Assembly (NCBI GenBank): GCA_017471085.1
Contig: JAFUWW010000025.1
Coordinates: forward strand, 1-6,338
Length of the DNA: 6,338 nt
DNA from: Bacteroidales bacterium
GTDB lineage: Bacteria; Bacteroidota; Bacteroidia; Bacteroidales; UBA932
Direction of reading: 5' to 3'
Shown here: one piece after another, positions 1 to 6,338 of the stretch
How positions within the stretch are numbered: position 1 is the stretch's first letter
Layout: every line of letters starts with the position of its first letter
Notes under the pieces: generated by a model
What the model was told of the DNA's origin: nothing
What the model saw: only the letters and a program-made list of their open reading frames with translations
The model's database searches: none
Made by a program: the position numbers and the translations under genes

Positions 1-1959
1 AACGAGGCCCTGCACGGGGTGGCCCGCAACGGAAAAGCTACCGTTTTCCCCCAGCCCATCGGCATGGCGGCCTCTTTCGACGACCGGCTCCTGCTGGAGG
101 TTTTCACGGCAGTCAGCGACGAAGGCCGCGTCAAGAACCGCCAGGCTCTGGAAGCGGGTCATGTGGGCGAATATCAGGGGCTTACATACTGGACTCCGAA
201 TATCAACATCGTCCGGGACCCGCGATGGGGCCGGGGCATGGAAACCTACGGAGAAGACCCTTATCTTACCGGGAGGATGGGCATGGCTGTGGTCCGCGGC
301 CTGCAGGGCCCGCCGGACGCTCCAATCCTCAAAGCCCATGCCTGCGCGAAGCATTTCGCCGTCCATTCCGGCCCGGAGAGCACGCGCCATCAGTTCGATG
401 CGGAGGTGAGCGAACGGGACCTCCGGGAAACCTATCTGCCAGCCTTCAGGGACCTTGTGACCAAGGCCGGTGTTCAGGAAGTGATGACAGCCTACAACCG
501 TTTCAGGGGCATTCCGTGCAGCGCAAACGACTATCTGGTGAACACCATCCTCCGCGGCGAGTGGGGATTTGAAGGGATCGTCGTGTCCGACTGCTGGGCC
601 CTGACCGACTTTTATGAACCCGGCCGCCACGGCTATGCATCAGACGCCGCCCATTCTGCCGCCCTGGCCGTCCATACCGGTGTCGACATGAACTGCGGCA
701 CGTCTTACAGGCACATTCCCGAGGCGGTGGAACTGGGGCTTCTTTCCGAGGCCGAGGTGGACCGCAGCCTTGAACGGCTTCTTTCCGCCCGCATCCGTCT
801 GGGCGAACTGGATGGCAATATCCAGCCCTGGGAGCACCTGGGGGACGATATCGTCGAGGGAGAGGAACATCTGGCCCTTTCCCGGAAAATGGCTCGGGAA
901 TCCATCGTCCTGCTTCAGAACCGGGACGGAATCCTGCCCCTGAAGCCATCGGACCGGATTGCCCTTATCGGCCCGAATGCCGATGACCGGGAGATGCTCT
1001 GGGGCAATTACAATCCTGTTCCGGAGAAGACAGTGACACTCCTGGACGCTTTTCGGGAACGGATTCCTTCGCTCCTGTACTTCCGGGCCTGCGGGCTGGC
1101 AGGGGCGGAGTATGCCGGAGCGCTGGATGAGGAGACGGCGAAGATCCTGCTGCCGGCGCTGGATGTAAAGGAGGTCCTTGAGCGACTGGAAGGCATTGGG
1201 ACCGTGGTGTTTGCCGGAGGGCTTTCCCCGCGGTTGGAAGGGGAGCAGCTGCAGATGGAACTGCCCGGTTTCAAGGGCGGGGACCGCGAGAGCCTGGAAC
1301 TGCCGGAGGTGCAGCGGACACTCCTGAAAGCGCTGCATGAAGCCGGAAAGAAAGTCGTCCTGGTCAACTTCTCCGGCTCTGCCGTGGGGCTTGTCCCGGA
1401 ATGTGTCAGCTGCGACGCCATCGTCCAGGCCTGGTATCCCGGTGAAGAAGGAGGTGCCGCTTTGGCCGATGTGCTTTTCGGCGATGTCGTTCCCTCCGGA
1501 AAGCTGCCGCTGACTTTCTACAAGGATGTCTCCCAGCTTCCGGATTTCAGTGATTATGCCATGAAGGGCCGCACCTACCGTTATTTTGAAGGTGAGCCGC
1601 TGTTTCCCTTCGGATTCGGCCTCTCCTATACCAGTTTCAGCTACGGTACCGCCAGGGTGAGCGGCCGTTCACTGGAAATCCCCGTGACCAACACCGGAGC
1701 CCTGGACGGGGCCGAAGTCGTGCAGCTGTATGTGAGAAACCCCTCCGACCCGGAAGGCCCTTCAAAGACCCTCCGCAACTTCCGCAGGGTGGAGATTCCT
1801 GCCGGGAAGACCCTTGTGGTACGTTTCCCGCTGACGGAGGACACCTTCCTTTCCTGGGACGAAGGGAAAAAGGATATGGTGCCGGTGAAAGGGGAGTGGC
1901 AACTGATGTACGGAGGCTCGTCGGAGAGCCTGCAGCTCCTTGACTATTGGTACAAATAG
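1..1959 (+). CDS. Glycoside hydrolase family 3 enzyme (beta-xylosidase / beta-glucosidase type), 5' partial
   Basis: Exo-acting retaining glycosidase that removes terminal beta-linked sugars, most likely xylose or glucose, from plant-derived oligosaccharides. The frame is open from base 1, and its first codons read NEALHGVAR, an internal family motif, so the GTG at 19 is not the start; roughly 100 residues, including any signal peptide, lie outside the window. Counting codons from base 1, the N-terminal barrel shows WTPNINIVRDPRWGRG (64-79), the substrate-binding KH pair (117-118) and IVVSDCWA with the predicted nucleophile Asp197. The second domain shows GLSPRLEGE (E413/E415, likely acid/base region), AWYPGEEGG and the FGFGLSYTSF motif (537-546). 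A fibronectin-III-like domain follows (about 555-640). No PA14 insertion is seen. SDCWA and DMNCGTSY favour the xylosidase-like branch over the SDW-type glucosidases, but substrate is inference. No susC/susD or other polysaccharide-utilisation genes are visible beside it. Confidence 0.96.
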   Translation, partial: NEALHGVARNGKATVFPQPIGMAASFDDRLLLEVFTAVSDEGRVKNRQALEAGHVGEYQGLTYWTPNINIVRDPRWGRGMETYGEDPYLTGRMGMAVVRGLQGPPDAPILKAHACAKHFAVHSGPESTRHQFDAEVSERDLRETYLPAFRDLVTKAGVQEVMTAYNRFRGIPCSANDYLVNTILRGEWGFEGIVVSDCWALTDFYEPGRHGYASDAAHSAALAVHTGVDMNCGTSYRHIPEAVELGLLSEAEVDRSLERLLSARIRLGELDGNIQPWEHLGDDIVEGEEHLALSRKMARESIVLLQNRDGILPLKPSDRIALIGPNADDREMLWGNYNPVPEKTVTLLDAFRERIPSLLYFRACGLAGAEYAGALDEETAKILLPALDVKEVLERLEGIGTVVFAGGLSPRLEGEQLQMELPGFKGGDRESLELPEVQRTLLKALHEAGKKVVLVNFSGSAVGLVPECVSCDAIVQAWYPGEEGGAALADVLFGDVVPSGKLPLTFYKDVSQLPDFSDYAMKGRTYRYFEGEPLFPFGFGLSYTSFSYGTARVSGRSLEIPVTNTGALDGAEVVQLYVRNPSDPEGPSKTLRNFRRVEIPAGKTLVVRFPLTEDTFLSWDEGKKDMVPVKGEWQLMYGGSSESLQLLDYWYK

Positions 1960-1981
1960 TGGAATTGTCCCGAAAAAAGAT

Positions 1982-1989
1982 TATATTTG
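1982..1989 (+). promoter_or_regulatory. Candidate Bacteroidota -7 promoter element upstream of the acyltransferase gene
   Basis: TATATTTG matches the Bacteroidota -7 consensus TAnnTTTG exactly and lies 32 bases before the GTG start at 2022. A convincing TTTG -33 box at the usual 19-21 base spacing is missing; the nearest TTG (1965-1967) is only 14 bases upstream. If active, transcription would start near 1995 and could serve the acyltransferase, the DUF4831 gene and possibly pepD. No terminator hairpin is seen between the glycosidase stop and this element, so read-through from upstream is also possible. Confidence 0.4.
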
Positions 1990-2021
1990 TGATTGCTTAA
2001 AAATGGAAACTGTTTGACGCT

Positions 2022-2945
2022 GTGGAGAAGAAAGACAGTCCGGGAGTCCGCCTGATGACAGGTCTTATGTACCTGAACGGACGGCTTCCGCTGAAATATC
2101 ACCGTAGGTGGGGCCGGTTCATCGCCTGGCTCATGCGCAGCGTGCTCCGCTACAGGACGGATGTGGTGATGGCCAATCTGGCGCGGAGTTTCCCGGAAAA
2201 GAAATACGACGAGCTGACCGACCTGAAAAACCGTTTCTATCAGCACTTCGCCCAGACCCTTTCCGAAATGTTCTGGTTCGCCGGATGCAAGGGGAACAGG
2301 GGGCGCAAGCGCCTGACAGACAGTAAGATCGTCCGCCTGACCAATCCTCAGGAGTGGAACCGTCTGGCTGCGGGCGCGCGGCAGTTGGTGGTCCTTCATT
2401 CCCACATGGGAAACTGGGAGCTGATGGGCGGTATCCGGCAGTATTTCGGCGATGTGGTTCCGGATATCCATGCCAAAGGAATCGCCGTCACCTATCTGCC
2501 TCTCCACAATGCCTTCTGGGACAGGGTGATCGCCAATGTCAGGACGATGCCGGTGAAAGACCAGGGCTTCGAGGGTTATGTGGCTGCGGACAATATCCTC
2601 CGCTTCGCCGTATCGCACCGTCACGACAAATTCTGCTATGTCTTCAATACGGACCAGTACCCTTACAGGGGGGACGGCAGCATGACCATTGATTCCTTCC
2701 TGCATCAGCCTACCCGTTCCATGACGGGAGCCGCCGCCCTGGCATGCAGGCTGGACATGGCCGTTTGCTATCTGCGTTTCCTCAAGAACGACGACGGCTG
2801 CTATTCCCTTACGGTGGTGCCGCTGGCGGAGCATGCAGGCGGAATGGATCCCGAAGCCATCATGAAAGAGTATTATAAACTGCTGGAGGAAGACCTGAAG
2901 GTGCAGCCCTGGAACTACCTCTGGACCCATAAGAGATGGAAATGA
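2022..2945 (+). CDS. LpxL/HtrB-type lysophospholipid (lipid A) acyltransferase family protein
   Basis: Predicted inner-membrane-associated acyltransferase of the LpxL/HtrB (LPLAT) superfamily, which adds a secondary fatty acyl chain to lipid A on the cytoplasmic face using acyl-ACP. The 307-residue length is usual for the family. An amphipathic/hydrophobic N-terminus (about 11-40) leads into the YRTDVVMANLARSFPEK segment typical of these proteins. The catalytic H-x4-E motif is HMGNWE, His128-Glu133, and the later conserved Asp is D211 in TDQYPYRGDG. The C-terminus WNYLWTHKRWK is characteristic of Bacteroidota members. The GTG at 2022 is chosen because the frame closes with TAA at 1998, no in-frame ATG lies before Met12 (2055), and starting there would trim the N-terminal helix. 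No Shine-Dalgarno is visible. The 3' end overlaps the next gene by 4 bases. Lipid A is the best substrate guess; another membrane lipid cannot be excluded. Confidence 0.9.
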   Translation: MEKKDSPGVRLMTGLMYLNGRLPLKYHRRWGRFIAWLMRSVLRYRTDVVMANLARSFPEKKYDELTDLKNRFYQHFAQTLSEMFWFAGCKGNRGRKRLTDSKIVRLTNPQEWNRLAAGARQLVVLHSHMGNWELMGGIRQYFGDVVPDIHAKGIAVTYLPLHNAFWDRVIANVRTMPVKDQGFEGYVAADNILRFAVSHRHDKFCYVFNTDQYPYRGDGSMTIDSFLHQPTRSMTGAAALACRLDMAVCYLRFLKNDDGCYSLTVVPLAEHAGGMDPEAIMKEYYKLLEEDLKVQPWNYLWTHKRWK

Positions 2946-3937
2946 CAAGAAAAAAGATTATTGCGGCCCTCCTGGTGTCGCTGTCGGCCCTGGCCCTCCG
3001 TGCCCAGGATATCACATACAGCCTGCCTTCCACTACTTTCCTCATAGAGGCCGATGCGGTGCAGGAGTATTTCTTCGCAGGCCCTTATGCCGCCTATGCC
3101 CGGCAGATGCTGGGATTCGAAGCCTCGCGGCAGAACGCTGTCAAGGCGCATGTGACCCATGTGCGGATGCTTGCCTGCGTAGAGGCGGACCCGTCGGCCC
3201 GCTATACTACGGAAACAGGTGTGGAGCAGCTGCTTACGCTTAGCTCCCAGGGACTTGTCAGCTTCCGGGACACGCTGGAATCCCGGGCGCTTGTCTGGCG
3301 TTTCTCTCCGGTTCCCGAAAGAGATTTTTCCGACAAAGGCCTCACGGGATCGGATATCGTCCGGACGCAGATGGTCTGGGAAGACGTCCAGGTAGATACG
3401 GGCTTTGTCAGGATGCCGGTCAGCCGGGACTACCGCGATGTGAAAACGCAGGAGGAAAAGGCCGCTGAAGCTGCCGAAATCATCCTTTCCGTGCGTGCCG
3501 AACGGAGAAATATCGCCATGGGGCATACGGATGCCACTTTCTCCGGAGAGGCGATGGGCGCCGCCCTGGACGAACTCTCCCGGATAGAAGAAGAGTATCT
3601 GGCCCTGTTCCGCGGTTATACCGTTACCCGGCCTCTGCACGGGGTCTTTGAAGTGACTCCGTCGGCAGGGGAGAGGGTCCAGCGTTATGTCGCCTTCCTC
3701 CTGTCGGACACGGATGGCCTCAAGGCCGAAGGAAAAGGCACTCCATTCTATCTCGAACTGGAAACGGAGGCTGTTCCCGAAGCGCAGGAATCGACGGACC
3801 GCCGCAGGAGGTCGCTGCATTACCGTGAACCGGCCATCTGCCGGATCCGCCTGACGGAGGACGGCCGTCAGCTTCTGGAAACCCGTGCACCGGTTTATCA
3901 GCTGGGCATAGAAGGAACCTATGGTTTAGGCAAATAA
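2942..3937 (+). CDS. DUF4831 family secreted protein of unknown function
   Basis: A 331-residue protein of the Bacteroidota-restricted DUF4831 family, with no assigned biochemical role. Its N-terminus is a clear Sec signal peptide: basic TRKK, a hydrophobic stretch to about residue 19, then a probable signal peptidase I cut after A21 (LRA|QD). There is no lipobox cysteine, so it should be a soluble periplasmic or otherwise exported protein. Family-like segments are YSLPSTTFLIEADAV, GPYAAYARQMLG, the VDTGFVRMP strand, an Ala/Glu-rich helix (TQEEKAAEAAEIILSVRAER) and LDELSRIEEEYLALFRGYT. I prefer the ATG at 2942, which makes a four-base ATGA overlap with the upstream stop; the in-frame ATG at 2936 would add two residues (ME). 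The purine-rich AGAGATGGA just before it may help re-initiation. The tight coupling suggests co-expression with the acyltransferase and hence an envelope role, but this is inference. Confidence 0.87.
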   Translation: MTRKKIIAALLVSLSALALRAQDITYSLPSTTFLIEADAVQEYFFAGPYAAYARQMLGFEASRQNAVKAHVTHVRMLACVEADPSARYTTETGVEQLLTLSSQGLVSFRDTLESRALVWRFSPVPERDFSDKGLTGSDIVRTQMVWEDVQVDTGFVRMPVSRDYRDVKTQEEKAAEAAEIILSVRAERRNIAMGHTDATFSGEAMGAALDELSRIEEEYLALFRGYTVTRPLHGVFEVTPSAGERVQRYVAFLLSDTDGLKAEGKGTPFYLELETEAVPEAQESTDRRRRSLHYREPAICRIRLTEDGRQLLETRAPVYQLGIEGTYGLGK

Positions 3938-3958
3938 TAACACTAATTTTTGATAACT

Positions 3959-5416
3959 ATGAGTATTAAAGATCTGGAACCGAAAGTTGTCTGGAACAAC
4001 TTTTATCAGCTGACTCAGATTCCCCGTCCTTCCAAACACGAAGGCAAGGTAATCGACTATCTCTACAATTGGGGCAAGTCCCGCGGCCTGGAAACCATCA
4101 AGGACGAGACCGGCAACATCATCATCCGCGTCCCCGCCACGCCCGGTTTTGAAAACCGCCGCGGCGTGATCCTGCAGGGCCACATGGACATGGTACCGCA
4201 GAAGACCTCCGATTCCACGCATGATTTCCTCAAAGACCCCATCAATGCTTATGTCGACGGAGAATGGGTGACGGCGGACCGTACCACCCTGGGTGCCGAC
4301 AATGGCATCGGCGTGGCCATGGCCCTTTCCGTGCTGGAAGATCTTTCCGTGAAGCACGGTCCCGTTGAGGTGCTGGTTACCTATGATGAAGAAACCGGCA
4401 TGACGGGCGCCAACATGCTCAAGCCGGGTGTCCTCAAGGGCGATATCCTCATCAACCTGGATTCCGAAGACGAGGGTGAACTCTGCGTGGGCTGCGCCGG
4501 CGGTCTGGATGCATCGGCCACCTTCAAGTATCTTAAATACAAGATGCCTGCTGGATATAAGGGGCTGAAACTCACGGTCAAGGGACTGCAGGGCGGCCAT
4601 TCCGGCATGGATATTTCCCTGTACAGGGCCAATGCCAATAAAGTGATGTGCCGGATCCTGCTCCCGCTGATGGAACTTTTCGGCGCGAAGGTAGTCAGTT
4701 TCACCGGCGGATCGCTCCGCAATGCCATTCCTTTCGAGGCGGTTGCCGAGATTGCCGTATCCCAGGAGAACCTGGATGCAGTCCGCAAGCTCATCGACAG
4801 CATTTTTGCCGAAGTGAAGGCGGAATATGCGGAATCGGATCCTTCCGCCGCGCTCTATGTGGATGAGGTTCCCGCCGCGCCCAAGTTCATCCAGGGCAGT
4901 GTCATGCTGCGCGCCGTCAAGGCCATTATCGCCTGCCCTTCCAATGTGATCCGCATGAGCCAGAGCATGGCCGGCCTCACGGAGACCTCCATCAACCTGG
5001 CCATCGTCCGTACCGAAAAAGGAAAGATTACCGTCCATAGCCTGATGCGCAGTGCCATCGACACGGCAAAAGCCGACCTGGCCGAGCGTATCCGCTGCAT
5101 CTTTGAGCTGGCCGGCGCCGACTCGGTCGAATTCAAGGGCGGCTACAGCGGCTGGCGTCCCAAGCTGGACACTCCCATGAACAAGGTGATGATGGAGCAG
5201 TTCGAGAAGGTATATGGCTATCCCATGAAGGTGATGGCCACCCATGGCGGTCTGGAGTGCGCTCTTCTCGGTGCCAAGTATCCTCATTGGGAGATGGTTT
5301 CCATCGGCCCTACCGTCCGCTACCCGCACAGCCCGGACGAGAAGGTGAACATCGCCTCCGTCGCCCGTACCTGGGACTATCTCAAGGTGGTTCTCGAGAA
5401 CGTTCCCGAGAAGTAG
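3959..5416 (+). CDS. pepD: Aminoacyl-histidine dipeptidase (beta-Ala-His dipeptidase), peptidase family M20C
   Basis: Cytosolic di-zinc dipeptidase that hydrolyses Xaa-His dipeptides such as carnosine and a range of other unblocked dipeptides, feeding amino acid recycling. The 485 residues equal the length of E. coli PepD. Metal and catalytic residues are in place: His75 and Asp77 in QGHMDMV, the bridging Asp114 in GADNGIG, the Glu144-Glu145 pair in TYDEETGM, Asp168 in NLDSED and His457 in RYPHSPDEKV. VGCAGG follows the Asp ligand, as in other M20C members. The lid/dimerisation domain occupies roughly residues 190-395. ATG 3959 is chosen over the in-frame TTG at 3950 because it gives the standard MSIKDLEP start. 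No signal peptide. The 21-base gap after the DUF4831 gene allows co-transcription, though the functions look unrelated. A hairpin 22 bases past the stop probably ends the transcript. Confidence 0.97.
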   Translation: MSIKDLEPKVVWNNFYQLTQIPRPSKHEGKVIDYLYNWGKSRGLETIKDETGNIIIRVPATPGFENRRGVILQGHMDMVPQKTSDSTHDFLKDPINAYVDGEWVTADRTTLGADNGIGVAMALSVLEDLSVKHGPVEVLVTYDEETGMTGANMLKPGVLKGDILINLDSEDEGELCVGCAGGLDASATFKYLKYKMPAGYKGLKLTVKGLQGGHSGMDISLYRANANKVMCRILLPLMELFGAKVVSFTGGSLRNAIPFEAVAEIAVSQENLDAVRKLIDSIFAEVKAEYAESDPSAALYVDEVPAAPKFIQGSVMLRAVKAIIACPSNVIRMSQSMAGLTETSINLAIVRTEKGKITVHSLMRSAIDTAKADLAERIRCIFELAGADSVEFKGGYSGWRPKLDTPMNKVMMEQFEKVYGYPMKVMATHGGLECALLGAKYPHWEMVSIGPTVRYPHSPDEKVNIASVARTWDYLKVVLENVPEK

Positions 5417-5438
5417 CGGCCATCCTTCCATGAATAAC

Positions 5439-5474
5439 GAAACCGGTGAACCTCCCGTGAGGTTTGCCGGTTTC
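5439..5474 (+). terminator. Strong hairpin downstream of pepD, probable (possibly bidirectional) terminator
   Basis: Sixteen-base stem 5439-5454 pairing with 5459-5474 around the four-base loop CCGT; two of the sixteen pairs are G-U wobbles (5447/5466 and 5448/5465) and the rest are Watson-Crick. It begins 22 bases after the pepD stop. The plus-strand tail is TTTCTTGC, short of a classic U-tract, and the minus-strand tail (TTTCGTTATT) is similarly modest, so the element may act on either strand. The stem is seen directly; terminator activity is inferred from position. Confidence 0.65.
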
Positions 5475-5529
5475 TTGCAACAGTACAGGAAGGCGATCGA
5501 TCCTATCCGTCTGCCAGACATTGCAGGAA

Positions 5530-5561
5530 CAAAAATAAAGGAAGAACCGGATCCGGGCAAA
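5530..5561 (-). promoter_or_regulatory. Candidate Bacteroidota-type promoter on the minus strand, directed toward the pepD 3' end
   Basis: Read on the minus strand there is TTTG at 5561-5558, a 20-base spacer, and TATTTTTG at 5537-5530, a full match to the TTTG / TAnnTTTG pair in the usual spacing range. The spacer contains the perfect palindrome CCGGATCCGG (5547-5556). Transcription would start near 5523 and run into the hairpin at 5439-5474 and then antisense to pepD. No annotated gene on this strand lies directly downstream. It is a motif match only; activity is unproven. Confidence 0.35.
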
Positions 5562-5628
5562 GAAGCTCCCCTGAAAATACTGACAGGGCAAGTCCCTGAA
5601 ATTGAGTTTGTTGCGTATTTGTTTGCAT

Positions 5629-5668
5629 AAAAAACATGCCCCTGCAGGATTTTGCTGCGGGGGCATGT
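5629..5668 (-). terminator. Rho-independent terminator of the rpsR-rplI transcript
   Basis: On the minus strand a 14-bp stem (5668-5655 with 5647-5634, one G-U wobble) closes a seven-base loop and is followed by a run of six T (5634-5629). It starts 23 bases past the rplI stop. The GC-rich stem plus T-run is the classic intrinsic terminator form. The plus strand lacks a T-run after the stem, so it should work only for the ribosomal operon. Confidence 0.88.
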
Positions 5669-5691
5669 GTAAGAATAAAAGGGGCGCTTGA

Positions 5692-6138
5692 TTACTCGGC
5701 TACCACTTTGAACTTGAAGGTTCCCTTGATGGCTTTGTAAATCTTGACGGCGGCCTCGTACTCACCGACTTCCTTCACCTCGGGGGCGAGGATGGTGATG
5801 TCTTTCTTGTCGATGTTCAGGCCCTTGGCGTTGAGGGCATCGGCCAGTTCCATGGTAGTGACGCTGCCGTAGAGCTTGCCGCTCTCGGAGACTTTCACCT
5901 TCACCTCTACGGTCTGGGCGCTGAGGGTGGCGGCCAGTGCTTCGGCATCGGCCACGAGTTTGGCCTCTTTGTGAGCGCGCTGACGCAGAGTTTCTGCGTG
6001 CTGCTTTTTCACGGACTCGGTGGCGACGGTGGCAAAGCCCTGAGGCACCAGGTAGTTCATGGCATAACCGGCCTTTACTTTCACAATCTCACCGGCGTAG
6101 CCCAGGTTGGCTACATCTTTCTTGAGCAAAATTTCCAT
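5692..6138 (-). CDS. rplI: 50S ribosomal protein bL9
   Basis: Structural protein of the large ribosomal subunit that binds 23S rRNA near the L1 stalk base and reaches out along the ribosome; it helps maintain reading frame. All 148 residues are present, the normal bacterial length. The bL9 signature runs through residues 13-40 (G13, G16, V19, G24-Y25, N28-Y29-L30, G34), inside the N-terminal RNA-binding domain that starts MEILLKKDVANLGYAGE. A charged connecting helix (about 41-75, rich in K, A, E) joins the C-terminal domain with SGKLYGSVT and the IKVYK-like strand IYKAIKGTF. The ATG at 6138 follows the rpsR stop by eight bases and has no Shine-Dalgarno, as is common in Bacteroidota. It is the last gene of the conserved rpsF-rpsR-rplI operon, followed by a strong terminator. 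Confidence 0.99.
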   Translation of the reverse strand: MEILLKKDVANLGYAGEIVKVKAGYAMNYLVPQGFATVATESVKKQHAETLRQRAHKEAKLVADAEALAATLSAQTVEVKVKVSESGKLYGSVTTMELADALNAKGLNIDKKDITILAPEVKEVGEYEAAVKIYKAIKGTFKFKVVAE

Positions 6139-6146
6139 AAGGCAGA

Positions 6147-6338
6147 TTATTTAAGGAGGTCAGTAACATACGGAAGCAGGGCGAGGGAGCGGGCACGCTT
6201 GATAGCCTGGGCAACCTTGCGCTGGAACTTGAGGGAAGTACCGGTGATGCGGCGGGGGAGAATCTTGCCCTGCTCGTTGAGGAACTTCTTGAGGAACTCA
6301 GGATCCTTGTAATCTACATACTTGATACCGGCCTTCTT
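6147..6338 (-). CDS. rpsR: 30S ribosomal protein bS18, 5' partial (C-terminal 63 residues)
   Basis: Small-subunit protein that pairs with bS6 and binds the central domain and platform of 16S rRNA. The window edge cuts off the N-terminus; 63 residues and the TAA stop remain, roughly the last two thirds to three quarters of the protein. The text [20 protein letters not shown], then [25 protein letters not shown] and the end [12 protein letters not shown], is typical bS18; PRRITGTS is the signature region. In ribosomes of the Bacteroidota member Flavobacterium johnsoniae, bS18 with bS6 and bS21 has been reported to form a pocket that holds the 16S anti-Shine-Dalgarno tail, which fits the weak Shine-Dalgarno use seen here. 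It lies directly upstream of rplI with an eight-base gap, in the usual operon order; the operon promoter and rpsF are outside the window. Confidence 0.98.
   Translation of the reverse strand, partial: KKAGIKYVDYKDPEFLKKFLNEQGKILPRRITGTSLKFQRKVAQAIKRARSLALLPYVTDLLK

Noticed and set aside
19..21. GTG at 19 as the start of the glycosidase
   Set aside because: The frame is open to base 1 and the preceding codons (NEALHG) belong to a conserved internal GH3 motif, so the gene is simply cut by the window edge.
1960..2021. Possible terminator after the glycosidase
   Set aside because: No stem of useful length could be found in the gap; only an A-rich run and the promoter-like element are present.
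1944..3820. Two further long minus-strand frames (1944-2948 and 2915-3820) opposite the acyltransferase and DUF4831 genes
   Set aside because: Same shadow effect; low-complexity His/Arg/Gly-rich translations with no family resemblance.
3926..5560. Long minus-strand reading frame of 544 codons opposite pepD
   Set aside because: It mirrors pepD, as expected from GC-rich codon use on the coding strand, and its translation shows no recognisable domain, while pepD has every catalytic residue in place.
5584..5598. Small inverted repeat CAGGG / CCCTG with a five-base loop
   Set aside because: Only five base pairs and no T-run; expected by chance in a gap of this size.
5430..5630. 66-codon plus-strand frame MNNETGEPPV... 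after pepD
   Set aside because: Its first third is the pepD terminator hairpin, there is no ribosome binding site, and the composition does not look protein-like. A tiny real gene cannot be fully excluded.
6151..6160. Perfect Shine-Dalgarno-like TAAGGAGGT on the plus strand
   Set aside because: It is the complement of the last rpsR codons, and no start codon follows at a suitable distance on the plus strand.

Overview
The window reads as chromosomal DNA of a fairly GC-rich member of the Bacteroidales (phylum Bacteroidota). The reasons are a DUF4831 lipid-envelope-type secreted protein, a family essentially confined to that phylum; a bS18 C-terminus and an LpxL-type acyltransferase with Bacteroidota-style sequences; start codons without Shine-Dalgarno motifs; and promoter-like elements of the TTTG / TAnnTTTG type. 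The base composition would suit Alistipes-like or uncultured gut Bacteroidales better than typical Bacteroides, but genus cannot be settled from this stretch.

Layout. Bases 1-1959 (+) hold a 5'-truncated glycoside hydrolase family 3 enzyme of the beta-xylosidase/beta-glucosidase type. After a 62-base gap with a good -7 promoter element come two tightly overlapping genes: an LpxL/HtrB-type lysophospholipid acyltransferase (2022-2945) and a secreted DUF4831 protein (2942-3937). They share an ATGA stop/start overlap and so are probably translationally coupled. Only 21 bases later starts a complete M20C aminoacyl-histidine dipeptidase, pepD (3959-5416). On the opposite strand and convergent with pepD lie the 3' part of rpsR (6147-6338, cut by the window end) and a complete rplI (5692-6138), the distal part of the conserved rpsF-rpsR-rplI ribosomal operon.

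The 275-base convergent gap (5417-5691) is the most structured non-coding part. It has a 16-bp hairpin just after pepD, a canonical terminator for rplI on the minus strand, and between them a well-spaced minus-strand promoter-like pair that would fire toward the pepD 3' end. Together these could define a small RNA of about 90 nt.

The genes are mostly housekeeping: polysaccharide breakdown, outer-membrane lipid acylation, dipeptide use and ribosome assembly. I see no mobile element, CRISPR array, tRNA, rRNA or defence system. The few unusual points are the candidate minus-strand RNA, the coupling of an unknown secreted protein to a lipid acyltransferase, and small regulatory-looking details.
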